From: Pontibacter sp. G13
GTDB taxonomy: Bacteria; Bacteroidota; Bacteroidia; J057
Reading direction: 5' to 3'
Length of the DNA: 64,000 nucleotides
NCBI RefSeq assembly: GCF_031851795.1
Contig: NZ_CP134696.1
Coordinates: forward strand, 1,054,001 to 1,118,000
The notes under the pieces are model-generated. The model was not told the origin of the DNA and did not search any database. It saw only the letters and a program-made list of their open reading frames with translations. Positions 52,143 through 61,916 of the stretch are shown here, piece by piece. Made by a program: the position numbers and the translations under genes. Within the stretch, counting starts at the first letter, position 1; each line of letters opens with the position of its first letter.

Positions 52143-52178
52143 ATCCCAAGTCCATCCAAATTTGAGTGGGCTTGGGAT
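52143..52178. terminator. Bidirectional terminator at the cluster end
   Basis: ATCCCAAGTCCA (52143-52154) pairs with TGGGCTTGGGAT (52167-52178), with one wobble pair, between the converging P8 and methyltransferase genes. Confidence 0.85.
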
Positions 52179-53585
52179 CTAGTTTTCCAGACGCTTCCGA
52201 ATCCGCCAGTTCGAAGGGAAATAATTGTTCAATCTCCGACCAGCCACCTTCATCCAGCCCAAATTGATCCCTTCGTATCGGACGAGAAACCAGCCTTTAC
52301 TCACCGGCGCGTCAATGGCAATCTCCTGCTTTTGAAGGTATTGCTGCGCCTGTCTGAGGTCCAATTCCACCGCTGGGACATCAGTAGAAATGAACGTACT
52401 CAATGCCAGTTCATGGGAAGGAGCGATTTCCTTGCGGTGAATTTCCCCCAACAAGACGCCCTGCTTGATTACTTTGAGTCCTAGTCGTTTCAAATCTCTG
52501 GCGAGTGCAGGCCGGGCAAATAGATACTTGTCCAAAGCTTCCATCGAAAGACCGTGGTCAGGTTTGAGGTATTGGGTTTCAAAAGCCTTGAGGACCTTGG
52601 GATCGGCGGATTCCCCCGAACTTTGAGAAGACTGAGATTTCTGTTTTTTCTTTTTTTTCCGCGCCTTGGATGAGGTTCGGGCATCAGTGTCAAATACCCC
52701 TTGCTTCCGGAATCGAGCGAAGAAGAGGCCTTCTCCTTGAACTCGATGCGGGTAATTGAGCCAGCCAGCACCTTGAACCCCTCCTACCTCGATCGGCTCA
52801 GGCCCCCAGTCATTGGGCACCTCAACGGGGTCCAATTCCAGCTCATTTCGAAATTCATCCAGCACCCAATCCACAATTTCCTGATCTTCCTCAGGCGCCC
52901 ACGTGCAAGTTGAATACACCAAAGTTCCACCCGGCCGAAGACAGGGAAGGATATTGGCCAAAATTCGGCGTTGACGAGCCGAGCAAACTTCCACATGTTG
53001 GGGCGACCATTCTCCACGGCTGGCGGGATCTTTCCGGAACATTCCTTCGCCAGAACATGGGGCATCCACCACGATCAAGTCAAACATGCCTTCTGCATCC
53101 TGAAAATCCGCAGGGTCATTCTGCGTGACCACAACTTCCCCCCTCCCCCACCGAGTGAGGTTTTCGGCCAAGACCTTGGCACGACTGGAAATCACCTCAT
53201 TGGCCACCAAAACGGAATCTTTTGACATGGCTGCAGCGATCAAGGTACTTTTTCCGCCGGGTGCAGCACATAGGTCCAAAATCCGCATATCTCTGGACCA
53301 GTCCACACAGGCATGCAGCATCATGGAAGAAGCTTCCTGCACGTAATAGGCACCCGCATGAAATCTTGGATCTTCGACAAAAGGAGGTCTCGTCGCCAAA
53401 TATCTTCCCTCTGGATGCCAAAGCATGGGCATCCAAGTAGGATCTTCGGAAATGGGTTTGCCGGGATTTAGGCGAATGGAAGTATGGGCAGAGCCTTGAA
53501 TGGCTTCCCAAAAGGCATCGAAAGCATCCCCCAATTGACTGCGCATACGCGCCAAGAATGCTTCGGGAAAGGCGGTCTGGGACAT
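52179..53585 (-). CDS. rRNA m5C methyltransferase, RsmF/NOL1 type
   Basis: This 468-residue cytoplasmic enzyme has the SAM motif LDLCAAPGGKST (near 103-114), motif IV VDAPCSGEGMFRKD and motif VI VYSTCTWAPEED, giving the two Cys of the NOP2/Sun catalytic pair. After a Lys/Ser-rich linker (SKARKKKKKQKSQSS, near 309-323) the C-terminal part (about 340-468; GWFLVRYEGINLGWMKVAGRRLNNYFP) is the RsmF-type PUA-like RNA-binding domain. RsmF methylates C1407 of 16S rRNA in E. coli; the exact target here is an inference. The gene is housekeeping in nature and unrelated to the flanking surface loci. Confidence 0.92.
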   Translation of the reverse strand: MSQTAFPEAFLARMRSQLGDAFDAFWEAIQGSAHTSIRLNPGKPISEDPTWMPMLWHPEGRYLATRPPFVEDPRFHAGAYYVQEASSMMLHACVDWSRDMRILDLCAAPGGKSTLIAAAMSKDSVLVANEVISSRAKVLAENLTRWGRGEVVVTQNDPADFQDAEGMFDLIVVDAPCSGEGMFRKDPASRGEWSPQHVEVCSARQRRILANILPCLRPGGTLVYSTCTWAPEEDQEIVDWVLDEFRNELELDPVEVPNDWGPEPIEVGGVQGAGWLNYPHRVQGEGLFFARFRKQGVFDTDARTSSKARKKKKKQKSQSSQSSGESADPKVLKAFETQYLKPDHGLSMEALDKYLFARPALARDLKRLGLKVIKQGVLLGEIHRKEIAPSHELALSTFISTDVPAVELDLRQAQQYLQKQEIAIDAPVSKGWFLVRYEGINLGWMKVAGRRLNNYFPSNWRIRKRLEN

Positions 53586-53675
53586 GGGGCGAAATTAGCA
53601 AATTCCCTCAAAAACGACACATCCGGAACAGGAGAACCCATTCCGGATGTGTAGATCATATTTTGGAAACGTCGA

Positions 53676-55037
53676 TTAGCGGGAAGCAGTGGCAGTTTCC
53701 TCTTTGGTAACCAAATGGGTACGGATGAATGCACCCACCTTCTTTCCTTGGTCTACGCCGTTTTTGATCGCCGGCATGTAGTGAATTCCTCCATACAAAC
53801 GGCTGATCGCGGCTTCCTCTGCTGCATGTAAAAAGGAATTGTAGTTCCGGACGGGCAATCCAAACTCCAATTCGCTCGAATCGGCAAAGGCAAAATTGTC
53901 ACCAAAGAATGCCGTCAAGGTCGTAGCCGCAGCGCCAGAAACAACCGAGTGGCCTGAAGTATATTCTGGGAAAGGCGGTGTCTGGAGCAATGGACGCCAA
54001 TCTTCATCTACGAATTTGTTGATCACCGTCTCCGGACGAATCAGATTTGAGCGGTATTTTTCGTCCCAGCAGCTGATGAATGCATCGGCCAATGTGATCG
54101 AAGTTCGGGTGAATGCATCTACCGTTTCCATGAAATTGGTCTGGGCTTTTCTCGTGGTCAGATCCACAATTCCGATCCAGTGTCCCCCAGGAGTGATCTT
54201 CTTGGTGGCAAACATCACGTGGCCCTGATGGTGAGTTACGAAGGGGTTGCAATCCCAAAACTCTGCGATTTCCTTTTGGTCCTCATTCATGGAAACAGAC
54301 ACCTCATAGACCTCCATCATCTCCTCATAGAAGAGGCTGGACTTGTCCATGGAGTACTCGGTAGGACGAACGGGCACAAACTGAGTGGCAGAATCTATGA
54401 TGAACGGACGGATCTTGTTCCAATGCGGTTCGATGGCGTCCATATAATCCGGAGGAGTTGGCTGCCAGCGACCTTCTTCCTCTGTCACATTGAATCGCTC
54501 GTACGTACGGGTTTCGTTGTAATTATCGGTATTGGCCCAAGCGGTGACGTGGTTTCCGACGAGTTTTCCATAGGCTATGGAAGCTTCCATGACGCTGTTG
54601 GGAATGCCCATGTCGCGATAGGTCTGGTGGATCTCCTTGCGGTAATCCTCCAATTGATCCATGGAAAAGACCTTGGTTTCAGCTGCGGTGAGCATAGCTT
54701 CAATTGAAGCCAATGGGAAGCAAATTTCCTGATTAGAATCGGCTTGTGGTACAGCATCCAATCCCCCGACCTGTCCCGCTAGGGAGCGATATCCTGGTTG
54801 GGCTTGGCGCATCACCTCGTATCCAGCTGCATGTGTATAGGCGTAAATGCGGCTAGCTACTGGTGGGGAGAAGATATCGTAAACGATGATGTCCGTAATG
54901 GCTTTGGCTGATTTCCGATAGAGTTCAGAATTGTAGGCTTGATCGCGATATAAGGCTGGATCGTGCACCTCACAGCCTGCCATCAACAAGACGAGGACCC
55001 AGATCCCACATCCTTTGAGCCAGTTCCAATGATTCAT
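53676..55037 (-). CDS. Vanadium-haloperoxidase/PAP2-type lipoprotein
   Basis: The 453-residue product has a lipobox LLMAGC with Cys22. The vanadate/phosphate pocket motifs are complete: KYRSNLIRP (K-x6-R-P), TSGH in FPEYTSGHSVVSG, and SRLYGGIH (S-R-x5-H) followed by YMPAIKNG, the version common in Bacteroidota vanadium-dependent haloperoxidase-like proteins. It could be a haloperoxidase or an acid phosphatase; the motifs do not separate the two. It is the last gene of the SusC-SusD-VCBS-VCBS operon, 155 bp after the second VCBS gene, which suggests that it acts on the imported or bound substrate at the cell surface or in the periplasm. Confidence 0.88.
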   Translation of the reverse strand: MNHWNWLKGCGIWVLVLLMAGCEVHDPALYRDQAYNSELYRKSAKAITDIIVYDIFSPPVASRIYAYTHAAGYEVMRQAQPGYRSLAGQVGGLDAVPQADSNQEICFPLASIEAMLTAAETKVFSMDQLEDYRKEIHQTYRDMGIPNSVMEASIAYGKLVGNHVTAWANTDNYNETRTYERFNVTEEEGRWQPTPPDYMDAIEPHWNKIRPFIIDSATQFVPVRPTEYSMDKSSLFYEEMMEVYEVSVSMNEDQKEIAEFWDCNPFVTHHQGHVMFATKKITPGGHWIGIVDLTTRKAQTNFMETVDAFTRTSITLADAFISCWDEKYRSNLIRPETVINKFVDEDWRPLLQTPPFPEYTSGHSVVSGAAATTLTAFFGDNFAFADSSELEFGLPVRNYNSFLHAAEEAAISRLYGGIHYMPAIKNGVDQGKKVGAFIRTHLVTKEETATASR

Positions 55038-55192
55038 TTTTCAGGAGAGTTAAGCAGTAAAATAGTTCCGATATACGAATATGCATCGTTCCTACTTCCC
55101 AAACAAATGGCGCAAAACCCCCGATCAGAAAATCTTATTTGTAAAATTGAAGTGGAATATTAGAGAGTCAGTAGCTTTTTCCTTACCGTTAT

Positions 55193-58100
55193 TTACTCCC
55201 ACAGTACGGCGGTAGGCGGCATTCCAGAGCGAAATACCCAGCAAGCCTGACCAGCATCGTACTCCAATGAATGAATCACACGAATCTCCCCTTCCAAATG
55301 AGCAAAGGGCGGAACTTGACTGCATTCCCAGGACCCATCCGGCAGCCATTCCATCCGTGTCATTCGCAGAGCATCCCAAGGACCGATGGCTGGGGAAACG
55401 GCCCCGAAATTGCCTGCTGCCCAGATCTCCGGTGATCCATTTTGGTCGAAATCCATTTGTTCCCAAGCCAAAATAGGTGCTGTCTGAAGCGTTTTCGGAA
55501 GCGAATGACCTATAAATTTCCCCAGCTGGATCTGCTCAAACCACATACTGGAGGCCGTTTCTACCCATCCATAGGAATCTCCACCGAGTGCATGTTGAGG
55601 AAATAATTCTTTGAACGTACGTCCAGCAAAGGATTGGTAGGTAGGAAAATCACGCTTGATCTCCGGCCATTGGCTGGCCAAATCATCCAAATGAGCCACG
55701 GGATATCTTTGGCCTTTTCGGTATCGGGATAACACCGGCAATCGACCTCCTTGATTCATGGGCACACCGAAGAATTCCACCGGATTGAGCGAATCTGGTC
55801 GCAAATCTTGATTGAGCCCAATATTGCCCACCAACAAATCCTGATCGCCATCCCCATCCACATCCATAGATTTGACGGATTGCCACCATCCATGAAGGTT
55901 ACCCAATCCGCGCTCTTCCGACCGCTCCTCCCATTGTTTCCCATCCCAGCCGAATACCCGAACTCCCATCCATTCTCCTACAATGACCAAATCTGCCTGT
56001 TCCTGCCCGTCCATTTCGACCATATCCACCGCGCGAATCATTCCAATCTCTGATAGTCCCGGGAATAAATTGGACGACTGTTCGGTAAATCTTCCTTTTC
56101 CATCATTAATCCAAAGGTGTCCATTTCCCGGCATCCCATACTGACCAGCTACGCCATCCGGCAAAACCAGCATATCGGCAGCACCATCGCCATTGGCATC
56201 CCATGCAAGGCCGCAAGCACCGCTGATGGGCTTTTCGGCGATAAGCGACTGATCCGATGGAGCAAAACTCCCTTGGCCGTCATTGATCCAGAGCATACTG
56301 GGCATCGATCGATTCCCCCCCAAAACCCACCAAAGGTCCTGATCGCCATCTCCTTCCACATCCAACCATTGGGCATCCACGATCGGAAGCCCTTGTGCCA
56401 ATGGCCATTCGAAGGCTTTTTGCCAATCCCCATTCCTTCCTTCCCAAATAGCTGGAACTCCCCCGAAAGGCGCGTGAAAAAATCGATCCGCTCCCTCCCA
56501 TGCCACTGCCTCCCGAATCGAGGTACTCCCCCAAGGTCGAAGGGGCGCTCGCTGGAGATCATGAGGAGGTTCAACGACCGCACCGCCCAACGTCCTGATC
56601 TTCCAGAAAGGCTGGTCTTCTTGTGCCAATACTTCCATGCTGTTGACCGCACTGGATTCCTTTATCTCCACCACCTGATCTACCGCAATATCTTCCAGCA
56701 AGGAAATTCTGCCACCGGGCCAAGACACGATTAGGGATTTCACATTCGCATCCGATGGGAGTGCCATTTGGCAAACGGGATCGACCGAGGACAGAAAGCC
56801 ACGAACAGGCTGAATTTCCTCCACCCAGATCCGATTCCCTTGCTTGATCTCCACGGTTGCTCCAATTCCCCATGCATTCGCAGCGGTCCCTTTCAGCTTA
56901 ATTCGCAGAAAATGCCCATTTCCTCGATCTCTCGATAGATTCTCAAGCACACTCACAGGCTGTCCGATATGACTCACCACCAGATCCAAATCCCCATCGA
57001 GATCCAAATCCCCATAAGCTGCCCCTTGAGAAAATCCCTCTTGATGGAGTCCCCATGCGCTTTCAATAGGCTTGAAACTACCATCGGGGAGTTGTCGAAA
57101 GGCACGATTTGACTGAGGAATGGAGGGCATCTGATCCAGGAAGGACTGGACATCCGGTGAGGAACCCTGTAGATTTTGCTGAGCAATCGGATTGGACAGA
57201 TATTTGAGGAAATCCAGGTCATTGGGGCGGCGGTAGATGCCGTTGGTCACGAACATATCCCGCAGGCCGTCAGCATCGAAATCCGCCAGCAGAACTGCCC
57301 AACTCCAATCTGTCGCATCCAGCTGGAGCATTTGAGCAATCTCCGCGAACGTTCCATCCCCACGATTGAGTTGAAAAGCATTTCGGGGGGATTGAGCGTG
57401 ATACCCGAAGGAGCGCTTGAATGCATCTATCTCAAAGGGTAAGGGCGCCTCGGCTGTTTTGAGGATGGCTTCGTCATCGGGCTTCATATCGAGTGTGACG
57501 AGATCCAAATCCCCATCTCCATCCATGTCGGCCATGTCCGACCCCATAGAAAATTGACTGGTGTGCCCCATTCGTTCTCGCAATTCATGCCGAAAGGTCC
57601 CATCCCGCTGATTGAGGTAGAGATAATCTTCCTCGTGAAAATCATTGCAAACATACAGGTCGGTCCATCCATCTCCATCGAAATCACGCGCAGTCACGGA
57701 CAGACCATATCCCACCTTTCCCCCGAAAATTCCAGCGGCTAGACTGACATCCACAAATTGGCCCTCATCATTTCTGAGCAATTGATCCCCAGCAAGCGGG
57801 TCTCGACCGGTCCGTTGCGTACCCGGCCCCATCGTGCTTCCCGGCTTGATGGAATGCTTCAGTTGAAACAAGTCGAGATCACCGTCCTGATCGAAATCCA
57901 GAAACACGCCTTGCGTACAGAACCCCCGCAACGCCAGCCCCATTTCCTCCGCAGCCTCGACGAATGTACCGTCTTGCTGATTGAGATACAGTTCATTTGC
58001 TCCCTGAAGTCCAGCCCAGCCAGAAACCCTGCTGACATACAGATCCAGCCATCCATCGCCGTTTACATCCACCATCGTAATTCCTGTGGCCCAATCTCCC

Positions 58101-58432
58101 TTCCCTCCTACGCCCGCAGTTTCGGTGATATCCTCGAATTGCATATCGCCCAGATTTCGGAAGAGTCGATGCTGGCCCTGATTGGTCAAAACCATCACCT
58201 CGGGCAATTCATCCCCGGTTAAATCTCCAATAGCTACTCCAGCGCCATTGTAGAAATAGGGATAAGTAAGCAAGTTGAATTCCGGCGAAGGTTGGCAGAT
58301 CAATTCGGCTTCCAAGCCTGTTTCCCAAGGAGATAACTCCCGAAAAAGGGTATCGGATTTATCAGGCGAATCACACCCCATCACGAGGAACATTCCTCCA
58401 AAAAGCGCAATCATGAAGATCTTGGCATTCAT
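55193..58432 (-). CDS. VCBS/FG-GAP and ASPIC-UnbV lipoprotein 2
   Basis: From ATG 58432 the product has 1079 residues with lipobox LVMGC (Cys20). FG-GAP/VCBS calcium-binding repeats recur: MVDVNGDGWLDLYV, ARDFDGDGWTDLYV, MADMDGDGDLDLV, LADFDADGLRDMFV, YGDLDLDGDLDLVV. An ASPIC-UnbV domain near 530-620 (IQPVRGFLSSVDPVCQMAL, VSWPGG) precedes a second repeat set (WLDVEGDGDQDLWW, WDANGDGAADMLV, SMDVDGDGDQDLLVGN). These form beta-propellers and are thought to bind surface ligands beside SusCD pairs. The start codon overlaps the stop of the preceding paralogue by 4 bp. A longer frame to 58585 lies inside that gene and was rejected. Confidence 0.9.
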   Translation of the reverse strand: MNAKIFMIALFGGMFLVMGCDSPDKSDTLFRELSPWETGLEAELICQPSPEFNLLTYPYFYNGAGVAIGDLTGDELPEVMVLTNQGQHRLFRNLGDMQFEDITETAGVGGKGDWATGITMVDVNGDGWLDLYVSRVSGWAGLQGANELYLNQQDGTFVEAAEEMGLALRGFCTQGVFLDFDQDGDLDLFQLKHSIKPGSTMGPGTQRTGRDPLAGDQLLRNDEGQFVDVSLAAGIFGGKVGYGLSVTARDFDGDGWTDLYVCNDFHEEDYLYLNQRDGTFRHELRERMGHTSQFSMGSDMADMDGDGDLDLVTLDMKPDDEAILKTAEAPLPFEIDAFKRSFGYHAQSPRNAFQLNRGDGTFAEIAQMLQLDATDWSWAVLLADFDADGLRDMFVTNGIYRRPNDLDFLKYLSNPIAQQNLQGSSPDVQSFLDQMPSIPQSNRAFRQLPDGSFKPIESAWGLHQEGFSQGAAYGDLDLDGDLDLVVSHIGQPVSVLENLSRDRGNGHFLRIKLKGTAANAWGIGATVEIKQGNRIWVEEIQPVRGFLSSVDPVCQMALPSDANVKSLIVSWPGGRISLLEDIAVDQVVEIKESSAVNSMEVLAQEDQPFWKIRTLGGAVVEPPHDLQRAPLRPWGSTSIREAVAWEGADRFFHAPFGGVPAIWEGRNGDWQKAFEWPLAQGLPIVDAQWLDVEGDGDQDLWWVLGGNRSMPSMLWINDGQGSFAPSDQSLIAEKPISGACGLAWDANGDGAADMLVLPDGVAGQYGMPGNGHLWINDGKGRFTEQSSNLFPGLSEIGMIRAVDMVEMDGQEQADLVIVGEWMGVRVFGWDGKQWEERSEERGLGNLHGWWQSVKSMDVDGDGDQDLLVGNIGLNQDLRPDSLNPVEFFGVPMNQGGRLPVLSRYRKGQRYPVAHLDDLASQWPEIKRDFPTYQSFAGRTFKELFPQHALGGDSYGWVETASSMWFEQIQLGKFIGHSLPKTLQTAPILAWEQMDFDQNGSPEIWAAGNFGAVSPAIGPWDALRMTRMEWLPDGSWECSQVPPFAHLEGEIRVIHSLEYDAGQACWVFRSGMPPTAVLWE

Positions 58433-61400
58433 AGCGCTGATTTTGAAGGTAAACTCCACACAGAGACTGAATCGTTGTTTCTTCCCACCAGCAGGAGTGA
58501 GCGATCCTCGAGGTCCAATACTTGAAAATCTCGGATCTCCCCTTGGAGCTTCAGTCCCCAATCTGCGTTTCGCTGCGGAATCCAATCCCCCGATGGCGTA
58601 CCCAGGAGGAGCGTTCCATAACTTGCGTCATTCGGGCCAAATTGCGGCTTGATGGCGGTGAAATTCCCTCCTAGCAAAAGGTCTGGTATGCCATCACCAT
58701 TCAGGTCTTGGATATGAATCGCATGCACAGGGGCGATCTGGGCTTCTTGGGGAAGGGGCTTCATGGTGAATGATCCGTTTCCGTCGTTGATGAAAGCAGC
58801 AGTTTGGAGAGAGTGGGAGGTTCGGATTTCCAGCTCCGCCACCACATCAGGCGGCACGAAATCCGCGACCGCTTTTCCGGCGTAGTCTTGGGTCTTGAGC
58901 AGGACCCTCCTGAGCGGAACGATCTGTTTGGTCAGTTCAGACTTGGGATGAATGGGAATGGATCTCCCTGCGATTTTTCGGGTCAAAATACCTTCTATCG
59001 AGCCATTGTGATCATAATCGGTCACCAACAATTGGAGCGGTTCGTCGGGACTTGCTTCGAATGCAGTATTGGTTCCTTGATTCCCCGCCACAAAATCCCA
59101 ATCCCCATCGCCATCCAGATCGGCCATTTTCAGCGAATTCCACCAGCCCATAGCTGAATCATCCAGTGAGGGGCCTCGCTCAAATTTCTCTCCTTGATTC
59201 AGCCATATCTGCGGCGCCATCCATTCTCCCACCAGCACCAAATCCGGCCGCTGGTCTCCATTCACATCTTGGAATTGAGCATCGGTTACCATTCCAGCCG
59301 TGGCAAGTGCTTCATTCCAAGATTCCGTGGCAATTTGAAAATGTCCGGTCCCATCATTCAGCATCAGGTGGGAAACGGGAATCTGCCCATACGCTCCGAC
59401 CTTCCATCTGCTTCCGACGAACACATCCAAATCCCCATCAGCATCCACATCCGCAACGGAGATACAGCTCCCAGAAGCTCGTTTTTTGGGTGGAAAAGTC
59501 CCGTTTGTCCATACCTGATCCTGCCTGACCAATTGTCCAGAACCGTCGTTGAGATAAATTCGATCCTGATACACATCATCCGTTGAGCGGAATTCGCTTC
59601 CTCCACTGACTACATACAGATCCAGATCTCCATCTCCATCGACATCCATCCAAACGGCATCGGTATCTTCTGCTCCAAGATCATCCTCCAAAGCAGGCTG
59701 GGAAATCACCGTGAAATGTCCCCCTCGCTCCTGCCTGAGAATCTGTCCAGTTTGACCAGCAGCACCCGCCACAAAAGCATCTTGATCACCATCCCCATCC
59801 ATATCTCCCAAAGCGATTTTGGGGCCTTGTGTGGAGAGCATTTGATGAAGCAGACTCATACGGTTGAAATCGGAGAATTCATTCTCACGATGAATGGCAG
59901 GAAAAACGGGGGGCTCAATTTTGTTGAACGCTTGATCCAAATGACTGGGCGGAGCTACCGATGAGGCGGGCAGAGCCTCTGCTTGGGAGATAGCCAGACG
60001 TTGATTGGCAGGCATATTTTGGAACATGGATTGTCGCCCGTCGGGCCATTCCACTTGGATCCATTCGACCGAATCCACCTCATCCCCCAATCCAAAAGTC
60101 AGCACCGGGTCCATCGACGACTGGAATCCCCGGTTGGGAATTTGCTCCAGCATTTGTGTCTGACCCTCAGCGCGTACCATGACTTTGGCACCAACTCCGG
60201 AAGTGTTGGGCGTCTCTCCAAGAAGTTGAATTTGCAGAAAATGAGCGCCAAGCTTTTCCCTCGCTTGATTTCGGAAAATCGCCAAAGGCATATTGACTCG
60301 ATTCACCACCAAATCCAGGTCTCCATCTCCATCCAAATCCCCATAGGCTGCGCCATTGGAAAATCCCGGTTCGCCCAATCCCCAAGCATCTGAACGGTCG
60401 ATAAAACTCCCATCGATCTGTTGTTGAAATGCATGGTCCGGCAATTTGACCGACGGCATACTCGGCAGGAGGTCCACGAGATCAAAGCGTTTCTGGCCAG
60501 TGCGTTTCATTCGCTGGACTTCATTGGAGAGGAACTCCACGAAATCCTGATTGGTGAGATCCTTGAAGATGCCATTGGCCACAAAAAGGTCTTTGTTGCC
60601 GTCGAGATCCATGTCAAACATCAGGGCGCCCCAACTCCAGTCTGTCGCCTCCACGCCTGCCTGCTGCCCAATCTCGCTGAAGGAGCCATTCGCATTGTTG
60701 CGATGGAGCATATTGCGGGTGATTTGGCGGAAATATCCAAGGCGCTGCTTTCGCTGAAACACGTCCCAAGATTCAAAGGTGGTCGTCAATTTCTGGCGGG
60801 TATCGTCTCCCGGCAGCATGTCTGTCACAAAGATATCCGGCCAAAGATCGTTGTTGAGGTCCGCCATATCAGCCCCCATCGAAGAATAGCTGATATGCCG
60901 AAAGTACTCCTCCAACGCTTCCAGAAACGTGCCGTCGCATTGATTGATATAGAGATAATCCCGTTCGAAGAAATCATTGGAAACGTATAGATCCGGGCAT
61001 CCGTCACGATTGACATCCCCTACCGTAATCCCCAGACCAAACCCTATCTCGCTTCCCAGAATCCCTGCCTCCTCGCTGATATCCGTGAATATGCCTTGAT
61101 CATTTCGATAGAGCTTGTCCCCGCCATTGGGATCGCGGACTTCCCGATAGGATTCATTCAGGTCAAATGAGCTGATGTCCCGGAAGGAATTGTTGAGCAG
61201 ATAGACGTCGAGATCTCCATCCCCTTCCAAATCGAAAAAAGCTGCATGGGTGGAAATTCCCTCATCCGCCAATCCCAAGGAATCCGCCACCTCCCGGAAA
61301 GTCCCATCGCCTTGATTCAGGAATAATTCATTGGCTCGGGCGGCTCCATCCTCACGACCGGCATTACAGACGTATAGATCCAACCAGCCATCTCCATCGA

Positions 61401-61779
61401 CATCCACCATGGACACCCCCGTAGACCAGCCTTTGGTGCCCGAAAGCCATGCCTCATCTGTAGCATCCCGAAATTGCCAATTTCCTTGATTCAAGAAGAG
61501 TCGATTGGGTTGCATATTCGCAGAGAGAAACAAATCCGCCAGACCGTCGCCGTTCACATCACCGATGGCCACGCCTCCACCATTGTAGAAATTGCGGTAG
61601 CGGAAAATATTGAAATCGGGTTCGTTGACGACCTTGTTTTCAAAGTGAATATGGGAGGTCGAAGGGGGAATGGCCTCGAAAAGCACCACATCAGACGCGG
61701 TCGTCTCTTGGGGGGGAAGGGTACAGCGGTAGCAGAGCAGGCAGCAAAGGGCCGCCAAAGTAAAGGGCAAGCGATTCAT
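58429..61779 (-). CDS. VCBS/FG-GAP and ASPIC-UnbV lipoprotein 1
   Basis: From ATG 61779 the product has 1116 residues. The leader LPFTLAALCCLLCYRC has several Cys, but none sits in a clean lipobox, so lipidation is probable but not certain. The layout equals that of the next gene: FG-GAP/VCBS repeats (AIGDVNGDGLADLFL, MVDVDGDGWLDLYV, TVGDVNRDGCPDLYV, MADLNNDLWPDIFV, YGDLDGDGDLDLVV), an ASPIC-UnbV domain (QIPNRGFQSSMDPVLTFGLG, VEWPDGRQS) and a second repeat set (LGDMDGDGDQDAFV to IQDLNGDGIPDLLLGGN). The two paralogues are translationally coupled. It starts 137 bp after SusD. Confidence 0.9.
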   Translation of the reverse strand: MNRLPFTLAALCCLLCYRCTLPPQETTASDVVLFEAIPPSTSHIHFENKVVNEPDFNIFRYRNFYNGGGVAIGDVNGDGLADLFLSANMQPNRLFLNQGNWQFRDATDEAWLSGTKGWSTGVSMVDVDGDGWLDLYVCNAGREDGAARANELFLNQGDGTFREVADSLGLADEGISTHAAFFDLEGDGDLDVYLLNNSFRDISSFDLNESYREVRDPNGGDKLYRNDQGIFTDISEEAGILGSEIGFGLGITVGDVNRDGCPDLYVSNDFFERDYLYINQCDGTFLEALEEYFRHISYSSMGADMADLNNDLWPDIFVTDMLPGDDTRQKLTTTFESWDVFQRKQRLGYFRQITRNMLHRNNANGSFSEIGQQAGVEATDWSWGALMFDMDLDGNKDLFVANGIFKDLTNQDFVEFLSNEVQRMKRTGQKRFDLVDLLPSMPSVKLPDHAFQQQIDGSFIDRSDAWGLGEPGFSNGAAYGDLDGDGDLDLVVNRVNMPLAIFRNQAREKLGAHFLQIQLLGETPNTSGVGAKVMVRAEGQTQMLEQIPNRGFQSSMDPVLTFGLGDEVDSVEWIQVEWPDGRQSMFQNMPANQRLAISQAEALPASSVAPPSHLDQAFNKIEPPVFPAIHRENEFSDFNRMSLLHQMLSTQGPKIALGDMDGDGDQDAFVAGAAGQTGQILRQERGGHFTVISQPALEDDLGAEDTDAVWMDVDGDGDLDLYVVSGGSEFRSTDDVYQDRIYLNDGSGQLVRQDQVWTNGTFPPKKRASGSCISVADVDADGDLDVFVGSRWKVGAYGQIPVSHLMLNDGTGHFQIATESWNEALATAGMVTDAQFQDVNGDQRPDLVLVGEWMAPQIWLNQGEKFERGPSLDDSAMGWWNSLKMADLDGDGDWDFVAGNQGTNTAFEASPDEPLQLLVTDYDHNGSIEGILTRKIAGRSIPIHPKSELTKQIVPLRRVLLKTQDYAGKAVADFVPPDVVAELEIRTSHSLQTAAFINDGNGSFTMKPLPQEAQIAPVHAIHIQDLNGDGIPDLLLGGNFTAIKPQFGPNDASYGTLLLGTPSGDWIPQRNADWGLKLQGEIRDFQVLDLEDRSLLLVGRNNDSVSVWSLPSKSAL

Positions 61780-61916
61780 CGTACGAGGTTTTGGGGAGCT
61801 GCTGAACGACAATTCTTCGAATCAGCCAACAATAGATATTTTACAGAAGCGCCAAATACAATATACAGGAGACAGAACTAAATCTGCCTCCTGTTTTGGG
61901 ATCGGTCCTAACGGGA